A DNA stretch of 64,000 nt from the NCBI RefSeq assembly GCF_027580225.2, contig NC_073358.2, positions 13,560,001 through 13,624,000 of the forward strand, given 5' to 3'. A program made the position numbers and the translations under genes. This stretch comes from Misgurnus anguillicaudatus. Its lineage: Eukaryota; Chordata; Actinopteri; Cypriniformes; Cobitidae. The notes below the pieces were generated by a model. That model saw only the letters and a program-made list of their open reading frames with translations. It was not told the origin of the DNA and did no database searches. Positions 44,301-54,779 of this stretch are shown in pieces; position 1 is the first letter of the stretch; every line of letters begins with the position of its first letter.

Positions 44301-45788
44301 GAAGAGGAAGAGTCAGATGATCAGTACCTGCCTCAGCCAGTTTCTGGTTCTATCAGCCTAGACCATCTAACAGACTCCCAGCAATTGCAGGTACGAGCTC
44401 TTTTTACTTCAAAAGTATTTTCTGAATACCCTGGCTTTACTACGTTGCTTGAACATGATGTGGTACTTAAACCTGATGCCGTTGTGAAACGTCAAAGTTA
44501 TAGGATACCCGAGCGACTACAGGAGACCTTGAAGGAGGAAGTAGACCTAATGCTTCGCCTAGGGATCATTGAACCGTCAAACAGTGAGTGGTGCCATCCA
44601 ATAGTCCTTGTACCAAAGAAAGATGGGAGTATGCGATTCTGTATTGACTTTCGATACTTGAATTCAGTGTCTAAGTTTGATTCATACCCTACACCACGTA
44701 TCAGTGATCTAATTGACCGTTTGGGGCAGTCCAAGTATTTGACAACAAAGGACTTGTCTAAAGGGTATTGGCAGATTCCGCTAACTCCATCATCTCGACC
44801 ACTAACTGCTTTTAGGACACCAGATGGCCTTTTCCATTTTAAAGTCTTACCCTTCGGCCTACATGGGGCTGTGGCAACCTTTCAGAGGTTAATTGATCAA
44901 GTGCTGCGTGGACTAACTTTTGCTTCCGCATATCTTGACGATATTGTTGTTTACAGTAATACCTGGGAGGAGCATGTACAGCATCTTGAAGTAGTTTTGC
45001 AACGTCTAGAAAGAGCTGGCTTAACTGTCAACCCTAACAAGTGTGCTTTTGCTAAGCAGGAGACCGAATACCTAGGATATGTCATTGGCCAAGGTGTTGT
45101 GCGACCACAGGTGGGGAAAATTCAGGCCTTGGAGAAATGTCCGGTGCCTCAGACACGCAAGGACTTGCGGTCTTTCCTAGGTATGGCAGGGTTTTATCAT
45201 CGCTTTATTCCAAATTTTTCCAGTATAGCTGCTCCACTTACGGATATGGTAGGGGCACGTTGCCCAAACCAACTGAATTGGACTGAGGAGAGGTTAAAAG
45301 CCTTTCGGGACATTCAGCAAGCATTGACAACTGATACTGTTCTCTATAATCCTGACTTTAGTCAGTCTTTCATTGTCCAGACAGATGCTTCTGAGAGAGG
45401 TATAGGAGCAGTCCTGTTGCAGGGACCACCACAGAGTCGACGGCCAGTGGCTTTTATTAGTCGCAAATTGTTCCCAAGAGAGGTGCGTTACTCAACTGTG
45501 GAAAAAGAATGCTTGGCCGTAAAGTGGGCCCTGGACTCCTTAAGGTATTACCTGCTAGGCCGTGAATTTACTTTGGAGACCGATCATAAGGCATTACAGT
45601 GGTTGCAGAAAATGAAGGACTCTAATGGAAGGATTACGAGATGGTACCTTGCCATGCAACCCTTTAGATTCAAGATTCAACATGTACCCGGTCAAGTTAA
45701 TGTTACAGCTGACTATCTCTCTCGCTGTACCAGCGAGTTTCTGGAAGAGGGGGGAGATGTGAGGGCCCAAGAAGTAGCCACCCATTAG
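41379..45788 (+). CDS. Gag-Pol polyprotein, Gmr1-type (integrase before RT)
   Basis: One intact frame of 1,469 codons encodes everything needed for retrotransposition. Gag covers ~1-340 and ends with a CCHC knuckle CYLCGQEGHTKPNC (from residue 344). Protease has LIDTGSDQT (Asp399). Integrase comes next: HHCC domain ~630-665, catalytic Asp688 (GMDVVG), Asp747 (LTDQGT) and Glu783 (TERFNQ), a DD35E triad, then a GPY/F-type module (KWQGPYDVKKQLGPTTYE). Reverse transcriptase follows (~1080-1260, YLDD from residue 1185), then RNase H (Asp1336 in QTDAS; Glu in VEKECLAV; TDHKAL). Integrase before RT is unlike ordinary gypsy elements and marks the Gmr1 group described in fish. The ORF runs slightly into the 3' LTR. 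Confidence 0.95.
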   Translation: MSRGKKKMSKRPTRQPEEGFEEQAGLEGAEGGEATEDRDVSVTELANLLRVHMARTEGRESVRQQEHADQERRFKALQHQFNLLQMEVQARTSPILHVSDTGPERPDMNPLGSLTSVQEEDVGGPPLSQIPRLEKLCDTDDVEHFLVAFERIAAACRWTRTDWVWHLIPLLTGKARAAYVNMDVSESTDYDKVKSAILKKYDVNAETYRQKFRSLSVDPSENPKELYNRLKELFGKWIQPKGKTVEEVSEIIILEQYLRMLSPELQVWIRERDPRTAAEAAALSDVFVAARGKNKSWAWRSSNDRRSPEVPLFQQRKAELSGKPLMGKPTSAKLSFAPKRPPICYLCGQEGHTKPNCPKNSAHLAQLCFVPRHETTKHSVSSKTTNVEINGEKLMALIDTGSDQTLVNKKFVSPSLISSANRLPICCVHGDERLLPTANVYVKIKNQTYLLEVGVSDNLPFPVILGRDVPVLLELLYPVQTCHMVVTRAKSSQSEESGHTLSTLPFFNAEIEPGMPKRKKTRWEKRQEKVKYAASKMSEVTNCNLPVNFQLPTNIIQMQQEDTSLKECFTKAEEVREELIHGKTITFVVIEGILYRQIGPLKQLVVPQCVREVVLHLSHSIPWAGHLGKNKTTARIKKYFYWPGLKADVTQFCKSCPICQKVSLKRPHRAPLQPLPVIGTPFERLGMDVVGPVERSRSGNRFMLVITDYATRYPEVFPLRSVKAKPIAAALVQLFSRVGFPADILTDQGTNFMSTLLKQVYRLLGIKSIRTTPYHPQTDGLTERFNQTSKQMLRKFVSESGRDWDQWLPYLLFAYREVPQASTGFSPFELLYGYEVKGPLALLQGMWKGSNGVSESTNVVSYVLQMRERLQEMTSLAQKHLGEARNQQKTWYDPRARQRNLEVGQKVLVMLPSRESKLLAKWQGPYDVKKQLGPTTYEISMPGQERSSRVLHVNLLKEWVPRPETVQSLMIRCVEEEESDDQYLPQPVSGSISLDHLTDSQQLQVRALFTSKVFSEYPGFTTLLEHDVVLKPDAVVKRQSYRIPERLQETLKEEVDLMLRLGIIEPSNSEWCHPIVLVPKKDGSMRFCIDFRYLNSVSKFDSYPTPRISDLIDRLGQSKYLTTKDLSKGYWQIPLTPSSRPLTAFRTPDGLFHFKVLPFGLHGAVATFQRLIDQVLRGLTFASAYLDDIVVYSNTWEEHVQHLEVVLQRLERAGLTVNPNKCAFAKQETEYLGYVIGQGVVRPQVGKIQALEKCPVPQTRKDLRSFLGMAGFYHRFIPNFSSIAAPLTDMVGARCPNQLNWTEERLKAFRDIQQALTTDTVLYNPDFSQSFIVQTDASERGIGAVLLQGPPQSRRPVAFISRKLFPREVRYSTVEKECLAVKWALDSLRYYLLGREFTLETDHKALQWLQKMKDSNGRITRWYLAMQPFRFKIQHVPGQVNVTADYLSRCTSEFLEEGGDVRAQEVATH
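45741..45757 (+). promoter_or_regulatory. Polypurine tract of Gmr1-type element
   Basis: CTGGAAGAGGGGGGAGA immediately precedes the 3' LTR at 45,758; it lies within the coding frame. Confidence 0.85.
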
Positions 45789-46552
45789 TGGTAATGTAGA
45801 CCACACCACACCTTTGCATACACATGTTTATTTTAATTTAATCATTAAAACAGTTTATTTCAGGATATGTTCAATAATCACACACAACAGTTAAGTCATT
45901 TATTCTTTATTTCTTTGGTTAATGTTACATGTTCATTTACATCATTTCTGATTTGGAGTGCACACAAATTAGTTATGTTGTATCTGTTATTTATACTTCT
46001 TTCTATTTGAGTTTAAGTTTACCGTAATGCGTGGTGTTGGTCTACCGAAGCCTTCAGCCGTTATGTCCTGGGAGTGACAAAGATTGGAGTCCTGTTGGAA
46101 ACCGAGATTTAAAGGAATGGTTCCTACTGGATGTACCATGTGTTAAGAATGTATGGGGGAGGACTCGTGATGATGGAAGTCTTTGAATTAATTTCTTTAG
46201 TTGTGTGTTTATGATTCAGTTAAATTTGTATTTTTTGAGCTTTAATTCAAATTGTATTTGCTTGATTATATTTGGACTTTGTTTAATGTTATATGTTAAG
46301 TGTAATGTGTATTTATTTCCCCTTTTGTATTGTAATGGGCCCATCTTTCCCTTTATAAGTCGTTTGCTTTGTTCATTTGGTTGGTCTGGTTTAGCTGATT
46401 AGTTCCTTTTTGTTTGTCCTTAGTTCTTTGTTGCAACAAGTTTTGATTTTGTATGCTGTTTTGGTTTACTTCAGTTGGGTTCAAATAAAGACCCATTTAT
46501 TTTGATAAAAAGACTTGGTGTTCTTATTTCCTGGCCGCTCAGGTCCCTCACA
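45758..46552 (+). repeat. 3' LTR of Gmr1-type element
   Basis: Matches the 5' LTR with about ten substitutions and one single-base deletion. Followed by GGCCA and the rest of the Tc1 copy. Confidence 0.93.
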
Positions 46553-46835
46553 GGCCACCTGATTCACACCTGTTTCTTCACAAAATTGATAACCTCAGTG
46601 ATTGAATGCCACACTGCTTTTTTTTGAACACACCCCTTTCAACTAATTCAACTAATTGCCCAATTGCACAGCCTTAAGAGCGTGCATATCATGAATGTTG
46701 GGTCTCATTTGTTTTCTGAGAATCTACTGAACCTACTGGTAACTTGTTTGCCACGTAGCAATAAAAAAATATACTAAAAACCTTGATTATTCTGGTTAGT
46801 CACATTGTACTGCTATTATTTTGAACAAGACTGTA

Positions 46836-47110
46836 TGTATATACACACATATAAATGGTTAAGGAGATTAAGCAGAGATTAAGCGGAGATTAAGCGGGTC
46901 CTGCCGGTGATCGTTGGTCAGGCATCAGCTGGGCATCACGTTGAAGGACGACCAGTAGATCAGAGGGTGCCGACTTTCACATCTACCGGAACTGGGTCTG
47001 TTTGTCCCATTGTCCTTGGGGTCAAGGACGAGACAGGGAGAGAAAAACAAAATCATATTAGCGTAGGGGCCGTTCACATGTAATGCATGTGTCACACAGT
47101 AATGTGGTTT
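46836..47110. repeat. Dispersed fish repeat, right half
   Basis: Continues the 38,783 repeat: 'cctgccggtgatcgttggt', GGCATCAGCTGGGCATCACG, 'ggacgaccagtagatcag', 'ggtctgtttgtccc'. No coding capacity. Confidence 0.6.
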
Positions 47111-47239
47111 AATCAGCTTAGTTTTTAGACAGACTAACTATTGCGGCATAATTATATTATCCACAGTTGAGGATTTTGCAAATTGGGGGCCCACTGCGAA
47201 GGTATATATGGTAACTAAGGGTCACCTTCCGATCTTTAA

Positions 47240-48290
47240 GAGAAAATGAAACCTGTCGACCTGTTTGACTAAGGCCTGTAACCCCACTGTCGTCGTTAAT
47301 GCAGGTTCAGTGGCAAACGGGTCTATATTGCATACTATTTACAAGATCACGAGAAAACGGCAACATCGCAACCTGACCATATGTGTCAACCCGTTTGACT
47401 AAGGCTGGAGGCCCCACTGTCGTCGTTAATGCAGGTTCAGTGGCAAACGGGTCTGTATGGCATACTATTCACAAGACACATGAAAGCACCAAAATCGCAA
47501 CCCGACCATACGTGCCAACACGTTTGACTAGGGCCGGAAGCCCCACTGTCGTCGTTAATGCAGGTTCAGTGGCAAACGGGTCTGTATGGCAAACTATTCG
47601 CAAGACAAAGAAAGCGCCAAAATCACAACCCAACCATACGTGCCAACCCATTTGACTAAGGCTGGAGGCCCCACTGTCGTCGTTAATGCAGGTTCAGTGG
47701 CAAACGGGTTTGTATGGCAAACTATTCACAAGACACACGAAAACGCCAAAATCCCAACCCGACCATTCGTGCCAACCCGTTTGACTAAGGCCGGGAGCCC
47801 CACTGTCGTCATTAATGCAGGTTCAGTGGCAAACGGGTCTGTATGGCATACTATTCGCAAGACAAAGAAAGCGCCAAAATCACAACCCAACCATACGTGC
47901 CAACCCATTTGACTAAGGCTGGAGGCCCCACTGTCGTCGTTAATGCAGGTTCAGTGGCAAACGGGTTTGTATGGCATACTATTCACAAGACACACGAAAA
48001 TGCCAAAATCACAACCCAACCATACGTGCCAACCCGTTTGACTAAGGTTGGAGGCCCCACTGTCGTCGTTAATGCAGGTTTAGTGGCAAACGGGTTTGTA
48101 TGGCAAACTATTCACAAGACACACGAAAACGCCAAAATCCCAACCCGACCATTCGTGCCAACCCGTTTGACTAAGGCCGGGAGCCCCACTATCGTCGTTA
48201 ATGCAGGTTCAGTGGCAAATGGGTCTGTATGGCATCCTATTCACAAGACACACGAAAGTTCCAAAATCGCAATCCGACCATACGTTAAGA
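47240..48290. repeat. 129-bp satellite, eight copies
   Basis: Copies are marked by CGTTTGACTAAGG-type starts at about 47,262, 47,393, 47,522, 47,651, 47,779, 47,908, 48,036 and 48,165. Each contains ACCCGTTTG and its complement CAAACGGGT about 45 bases apart, and the fixed core CCCCACTGTCGTCGTTAATG. Copies 3 and 5, and copies 4 and 7, are most alike, hinting at a higher-order unit. Open frames arise because the period is mostly 129, divisible by 3. Confidence 0.95.
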
Positions 48291-48596
48291 TAAGGTTTTT
48301 ATTTATTTATTTGGTTGGTCTGTGTTATGACCGCGAGTGCTTTGTTCCGTACAAATAACTATTTCGAGTTAAGTACCTTTAGTACTAGTACTTAGGTAAG
48401 TGAAATCTATTATAATATACAGTTGTTTTGAGAATTATTTGATTTCCTGCTGATTTTGTATGTTTGTCCAATGACAAAGAAATGATCAGCCTATAATTAC
48501 AATGATACATTTATTGGAAGAGTGACTTACAGAATCACAGCAAAAAGGAACACAAATCGAAAAAGTTATGTTGATTTGCATTTTTATTAGTGAAAT
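48291..48596. other. Unassigned sequence between satellite and provirus
   Basis: AT-rich, no recognised feature. Confidence 0.5.
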
Positions 48597-48643
48597 GTGT
48601 TGTGGTTTTCCTCAAATGAAACAATCTTCAGTCTTAGGTTTTT
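48597..48643 (-). repeat. Terminal 47 bp of a third LTR
   Basis: Matches the U5 end of the two LTRs (TGTTGTGGTTTTCC, ACAATCTTCAGTCTTAGG) and then jumps into leader sequence at a shared TTTT, indicating a deletion joint. Confidence 0.7.
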
Positions 48644-48644
48644 A

Positions 48645-48950
48645 CGTGTCCTTTTTTACATTAACCAAATAAACAATCGTTCATCCACTTCCCCGACAGA
48701 TTCATGCATGCATGCCTTAGTTAGATTGTACCCTTGAAATCAAAACCCAGTTCACATATATGGTTCTTAAATTTAGAAGAGCTTAAATTTCTCACCACTT
48801 GGAGCAAATTCTGGCAAACAACACAAACCTAATAAATAAGCAAAAGTGCTTACCTTTAGTATATGGCCATATGCTGTTTGTGTTGCTCGTCAGGTTCGCC
48901 CAGGTGGTGCGACTGTCCAGCTCTTTTCTATCCCGGGTTTCGGCACCAAA
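48645..48950 (-). other. Leader and tRNA-Phe primer site, copy A
   Basis: 48,931-48,948 is the complement of TGGTGCCGAAACCCGGGA, the tRNA-Phe type primer site, two bases from the LTR. The leader has a donor-like AAAG|GTAAGC near 48,852-48,860. Confidence 0.8.
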
Positions 48951-49440
48951 TGTTGTGGTTTTCCTTTTCCTCAAATGAAACACTCTTCAGTCTTAGGTTT
49001 TGATTTTAAGAGATAGACTTTTATTTTCCGATCAAATAAAAAGCGAGTCCGCCCTGGTGAATCCTCCCAGAACCAGAGTGTTCCTCCAAAGTCAGTCTGA
49101 CTCTCTGAGCCATGGCTTGGCAAAAATATAGGCCTTGGTTCACTCCCCTCCATGTTCAAAACAACATGTTGCTGTTCAGGCTTGTAATTTGAAGAACCAC
49201 ATGACATTCCTCAGACCAGTGTCTCGGTCCCATGACCTATTTGACTCTAGGCTATTCATTATACTCTGAGACCCTCTGTGACCTTTGACATGAAACTATG
49301 TGTATATACACAGCTGGGTTGCAATAGCAATCCCATGGCAAACTCCTGACACACACACAGCATAACTCACACACACACTGCATTTGATTATAATGGTAAA
49401 CTCACATTTATGTAGATTGGGATTAAAATAAACTTCTTCA
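48951..49440 (-). repeat. LTR copy A
   Basis: 490 bp, TG...CA on the minus strand, with a TTTATTTGATCGGAAAATAA-like stretch before U5. The 78-residue minus-strand frame in it is repeated in copy B and is likely not a gene. Confidence 0.8.
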
Positions 49441-51318
49441 TAATCCTCGCTCTGAGGCTTAATTTAGCCTCACTTTTCCTGTTTATTTGAATCCGGAGTG
49501 CAGTTTCATAATTCAGCGTCTCAATTATTACTATCTTGTGGCTAAAGAAAGCCACTATATATTACCAATTACCAAATTATGCCACAGCACTTCGAACTAT
49601 GGACAATAAGAACAAACATCTTTCCATTCTCATTTTGTCTTGAATGTAAAAGTAAAAGAACTTAAGTCCTAAACAGTTGGTGCGCAGTTGGTTCCACTCC
49701 TGCTATTGGTCATCACCATTATGTAGAATATATAATAAAGTAAAAGTAACCAAAATAAAGACAAAGAAACCCAAAAAGCAAATAAAACAAAAATTAATAA
49801 AAATAAAAACAAAAAGTAAATCATTCATAATACAAAATATTTGTTTCAATACAAATACAGCTTATTCCTCATTATCATCGTCGGTACCTCAATATTATCT
49901 ACCAGTTGTAATTCAATACTGTTTTGTAACGTAAGTCCTGATAACATTCTTGTTGATTTTAAATTTATTTTTCCATCATTGATATTTTAACTTCTGTTTG
50001 GTTTTCTAAAAAGATACCTACACCTTATTTACCCATTAACCTCTAATTAAAATTGATTTAGTATATGTTGTCATGTATTTCTAATGGCTGCATCTAGTTG
50101 TTATCCTAAGATAAATTAATGCCTTATTGGTAAACTTAATAATCTACTTTTGATTATAGTACTGTACATAATTAATTTATTCTGTATTTTTATTCTGACT
50201 AAACTTTATTAAATTCTTTATTTAGCTTAATCCCATGCCTTAATCTAATTTGGTACCCATTTGGTTGATCGACAGAATCTACATATAATTTATGATTACT
50301 TGTTTTGTTCATCCTTTTATGAGGATTCTAAATTCCCTTCTATTGTAATGATTTCCTTTCTCCATCATATTTAAGTACCTTTTCTCTCCCTCCTAATGAT
50401 AATGAGGTCAAGCATTTTATTTTTCTACAAATCCAAAATAATTCTCCAATCGCTAATATTTGATCTTCAAATATCTTCATTGTATATGTTGCTCTGATGT
50501 GATTATAGTATTCTTTTAATAGCATTTCTCTTCTCACTTTTACACCTTAAGCTAGACTCTTTGATGTCTTCATAATATATCTAGTGTTTTTATAGTTGGA
50601 AATTCCTGTTATAAAGCATTTCCCATTGAATTTTGCTAATTCTATAATTCCATAAGGTTTACATTTTCTTGTACTGTATCATTCTGAAATTTCTATCCTT
50701 CCTTTTCCTATTTTTAATGTTTTGTTAATATACCATTGACACCAATTTCCAAATTGTGGCCTGCAAAATGTATTTTTAAACTCAGATTTTCCCAAATGAC
50801 CTAAATATTATCAAGATAAGTTGACCTTAACTTTTTCTCTTATCCATAAGAGTTCTTGTTGAATTTATCACCTTTATCATATTTATGTGGACTTGAAAAT
50901 GTTATTACCTTTTTAAAAGCTGGTTTAGTTTAAAGCATAAAAAGTTTTACTATATTCCCCATTTGTATAATTTATTATCTTTGGGATGTTTCCCATAAAA
51001 TGTCCACCTTATGTTCTGTGTTCAATGTCTCTATGTTTTCAGTCTTTCTTTCAGATTCTGTTCCTTTGAGATTGTTGCAGATCTATCACTGGGCCTCGTT
51101 TAAGGCAAAAGTCCATCGCCAGGAAGTTTAATTGACTGTAGCAATGCAAATCTTCTGTAGTAATCAGCTTCGTTCTTTTCAATTCAATTTCTGTTGACAA
51201 TTTATCTTTTTCACTTCTTCTCTCGGTGCTCAAAACTTTGCTCTCCATCCGTCGGTATACTTGAATTGCTTTTGATTTAATTTGGTTTTGATGTTTCTTC
51301 TTTCATAAAATGTAGTCG
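49441..51318 (-). other. Provirus interior, left part, no recognisable coding
   Basis: The minus strand is A-rich. Short frames at 50,340-50,537 and 51,051-51,248 show no retroviral motif. No polypurine tract could be assigned next to LTR A. Confidence 0.5.
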
Positions 51319-51326
51319 TTTTCCTT

Positions 51327-52031
51327 TAGTGCTGCCGCGAATAGTCGACGTAGTCGACGTAATCGACGATGAAAATTTGTCGACGGCAATTTTTTTAGTC
51401 GAGGAGTCACATATTTATTTTTTTCCGTCTCAAACGGCCCACTGTAATTCTGTCTTATGTCTCAAATGGCTCAATGTAATTCACCTCCACACCAGTCTGT
51501 GCGCTGTGCGCGCCCTGCTGGTTAATCTGCTACGCTATCATCTTTCTTCCCTCTCCCCCTGCCTTCACTGCTTTAATTTTGAAAAATTGGCGGTGGCAGG
51601 TGAGTCTATGGAATTATTTGTCGGAAAGCTTCCGAAGTATGAAAGTATTTTAAGCCAAGTTGTGATAAAAGAGTGGTCTGTTACACCGTGCCAAACGTCG
51701 CTGGCTTATCACGGGAGCACAACGACAATGCACGAGCATCTCAAACGAAAACACTCGGGAGTTATTGACGATACACCCACAGAGAATAGGACAACGTAAG
51801 TAACTGTTATATGATTATTAATGAAACGGCGAGCTAGTCAGTACTGTTTTATTAACTCTTTTGAGAAGTACAATGACTCTGTCTTTGGATGTTAAAGGCT
51901 ATCAGTGTTTGCTCGTGATTCCGCCACGGAATCAACACTGGACGCAACAAATAGATTTTTCATGATTCCCATTTACATTTTTATTTTACTATTTTAAACG
52001 GCTCAATTCATTGTTGCGAGTGTTCAGCGCG

Positions 52032-52064
<33 letters not shown>

Positions 52065-52892
52065 ATCACTCATGTTGCTTGCAGCGCCTCGACCGCGCGC
52101 GCCTCTCTCTTACGTGACAGTGAAAAGGTGGCAGTGTTTTTAATGTACTTTCTTTTTTGCGTAAACGTCAACATTCACAGTTGTCTCTGACAAAGACGAC
52201 TGATCGAGTTAACATGACTTGAAGAAAGATTAGCAGTAGTGTGAGTCTGTGTGCGAGCTTTCTCCCTCCCTATGATGCTGTATGACGTGTTCTGTAGTCT
52301 ATGTAACAACAACAGTGTATTCTCTTATATTTCTGAATTTGCACCGAATTGTCTGCGCTATATCACTCGCATTTAAAATCAAGAAATGGCTCAAAACACA
52401 ACAACAATTATGAGAAGAGCAACAGCAGTAAAGCTACAATGTAAATGTATGGTGATTTTTGCATATCTAAATCAGGATTTTAGCAGCAGTTAAAGGAACA
52501 GCTGGTTGGATAAAAAGACGAGGTGATGGGTCATGTTTAGTCACTATTTTATAGGCTACAACAGAACAGATAATATGTAAAATAGCATTCAGTTGTGTTA
52601 AAATGCAATATAAGATCAAAGAGTAGAAGTGAAACATTTCATATTTCTGTTAAGCATCTACTTTGCACTGGAAGTTTTTATTATTATTTATATTGTTTAC
52701 ATTGTAATTTTTTATTTGGTAACATTTAAGTTATTCATATTGTTTATGACACCAGTGGGTTCAAAATAAAATGGACACAATGAAATAACAAACACTTGAG
52801 TTTTTTTTAATTAGTCGTTTAGAATAGTCGACTATTCGAAAAATTAGTCGAAAGATTAGTCGTTAGAAAATTAGTCGTTAGTGGCAGCACTA
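51327..52892 (+). mobile_element. hAT-type element inside the provirus
   Basis: Ends TAGTGCTGCC and GGCAGCACTA, flanked by TTTTCCTT (51,319-51,326 and 52,893-52,900), an 8-bp duplication. Subterminal regions are rich in AGTCGAC/TTAGTCG repeats. A (CT)n run lies at 52,030-52,067. Most of the transposase is absent. Confidence 0.9.
51593..51797 (+). pseudogene. Remnant first exon of hAT transposase, BED-finger-like
   Basis: The frame contains MELFVGKLPKYESIL and SLAYHGSTTTMHEHLKRKH, the second half of a BED zinc finger as found at the start of hAT transposases. One of the expected two cysteines is not evident. It ends near AACG|TAAGTAAC or ACAAC|GTAAGT (51,795), a donor-like site. Downstream transposase exons are missing. 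Confidence 0.55.
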
Positions 52893-52900
52893 TTTTCCTT

Positions 52901-54321
52901 CTCTCCAACTGCCATCCTACGAGCTCTGATGCAATGGTTGCTCCTCCCACTTGTACTTTCCACAGCTGCTTTCATCACTCTGCACCCCCTTTGGCTGTGT
53001 TTGGTCCCTTTTGGCAGGTTTGCTCCTTCCGCATTCTCCTCCAGCCCCTCCAACCTTGCGACCCTCAGATAAGCTAGATCATCTCTCACAATGAGGCATG
53101 TTGTCTCCTCCTCATCCACGCCTTTTATTTTCTGTACACAAATAGCTCAATAGATAGACAATTAGTTTCTTTATATAACACTTAATTCCAGATGTTTTTA
53201 CAATACACATAGGTCGATCGGCGAATATTTCATGCAGTGTTAAAGGTGTACTTTTGTTAGTTTACATGCTCATTAATACAAGGTAAAACATCAATTCTAT
53301 TAAGATTAGTATTTTCCCAAATTTTGTTAAGTATGGCTTTGAGGATAATTTCTTTTCTATAACTTTTTATCTACCATCCCTTGTGAATGTAGATGATAGT
53401 CAAATTTTTCTTTACTCTTATCAGTCAACTCAACTTTTTCGTTCTTATAACAACTCAAAATCTTCATTCTTATCACAAATCAAATAATACATTTTCATTC
53501 CACTTATTCGCCCCATGTACATTTATGATAATAATATTTATGACTGAAATTTTTCACTTCTATACAATCTAAAAAGATCTCCTGACACTCTGAGGCCCTT
53601 TTTAGCTTCCACGTCTGTTTGCCCATGCTGGCAAAATCAACTGTTCTCCTGTGTCCCCATAACTCAATGACAACCAATCATTTTATCAACTTTTTAGCAT
53701 TAATCAACCAGACTAACCTTTCAGCATGTTGGAATGGTGGTTCATCCATTCTAAACCTGTATAATATTTTCCCTTATAATTAAATACGTAAATGCAAGTA
53801 TCTACTTCTTATGCAAATCATAATTCACAGTAAAAATGTTTAGCAAATGGAGAAACACTTGTCAGCAAAGTATGTAGTTTTTGGAACATCAATCTTTTCT
53901 TGTCATTAATTGCTCTTAAATTGTAGACTAGATACAATTTAAATTTATTTGCTTGCTATACTAAGTTTGTTACAATAATTTGTTATTTCTTTTCTCTATT
54001 CTCACAGCTTTTTCTTGTTTACCTTTTATAATATCCTATGGTGTTATTTCAATTTATTTCTTTTATCTATTTTATTTTCCTTTCTGCCATAGCTGTTCTA
54101 TGCCATTTATATTTGCTTTTTAGTTTAGTACCATCATTGGAGTTCTAACTTCCTCTGTAGAATACCAAATAAAAAAAAACCAAATATTCATTATGCATTT
54201 CTTCCAGATTAATAGGAGTCTGATTTGATTTCAGAACAGGTAGTCACACCTTCTTGATCAGCCTTTAAATTTGCCTAGCTGATTTTCTCATAAAGATTGT
54301 CTGTGTCCCTATAGTAACAAG
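52901..54321 (-). other. Provirus interior, middle part
   Basis: A minus-strand frame at 52,871-53,119 includes TTCLIVRDDLAYLRVARLEG and is moderately charged, but the hAT insertion cuts it and I recognise no family. The rest is T-rich on the plus strand with no motif. Confidence 0.4.
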
Positions 54322-54779
54322 TGAAGAAGTTTATTTTAATCCCAATCTACATGGATATGAGTTTACCATTATAATCCAACTATGTAGTATTTGTGTCATG
54401 TGTTATGCTGTGTGTGTCAGGAGTTTGCCATGGGATTGCTATTGCAAACCAGCTGTGTGTATTCATGTTTCATGTCAAAGGGCACAAAGGGTTTGAGTAA
54501 GTAGCCTAGGGTCAAATAGGTCATGGGAAGGAGACACTGGTCTGAGGAATGTCATGTGGTTCTTCATATTACAAATCCTATATTGTTTTAAGCATGGAGG
54601 GGGAAACTATATATTTACCAAGCCACGGCTCAGAGAGTCAGACTGGTTTTGGAGGATCCTCCCAGGACTTCACTCTGGTTCTGGGGGGATTCACCAGGGC
54701 AGGCTCGGCTTTTTATTTGACCGGAAAATAAAAGTCTATCTCTTGAAATCAAAACCTAAGACTGAAGATTGTTTCATTT
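54322..54779 (+). repeat. Inverted, older LTR of the same family
   Basis: From TGAAGAAGTTTATTTTAATC to 'gattgtttcattt' it aligns with LTRs A and B but in the plus orientation and with many differences. The U5 end is not matched, and sequence after 54,779 is unrelated to the leader. Confidence 0.75.

Larger units (their letters stand above)
40484..46552 (+). mobile_element. Gmr1-type Ty3/gypsy LTR retrotransposon, apparently intact
   Basis: LTRs of 796 and 795 bp start TGTGAGGG and end CCCTCACA, flanked by the 5-bp duplication GGCCA (40,479-40,483 and 46,553-46,557). A single 1,469-codon ORF fills the interior. By eye the LTRs differ at about ten positions, so insertion is fairly recent. It sits in the Tc1 copy. 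Confidence 0.95.
39142..46833 (-). mobile_element. Tc1/mariner transposon, copy 2, split by a Gmr1-type element
   Basis: The ends are inverted repeats (CAGTCTTGTTCAAAATAATA and complement) with TA at 39,140-39,141 and 46,834-46,835. Without the 6.07 kb retrotransposon it would be about 1.62 kb, the size of copy 1 plus its deletion. It is inserted in a dispersed repeat. Confidence 0.93.

Noticed and set aside
47383..48358. Satellite ORFs of 90-171 residues
   Set aside because: The 129-bp period keeps frames open; both strands show repeats of the same kind.
48931..48948. tRNA-Phe gene fragment
   Set aside because: Only the 18-nt 3' complement is present, at the exact place of a primer-binding site; no cloverleaf.
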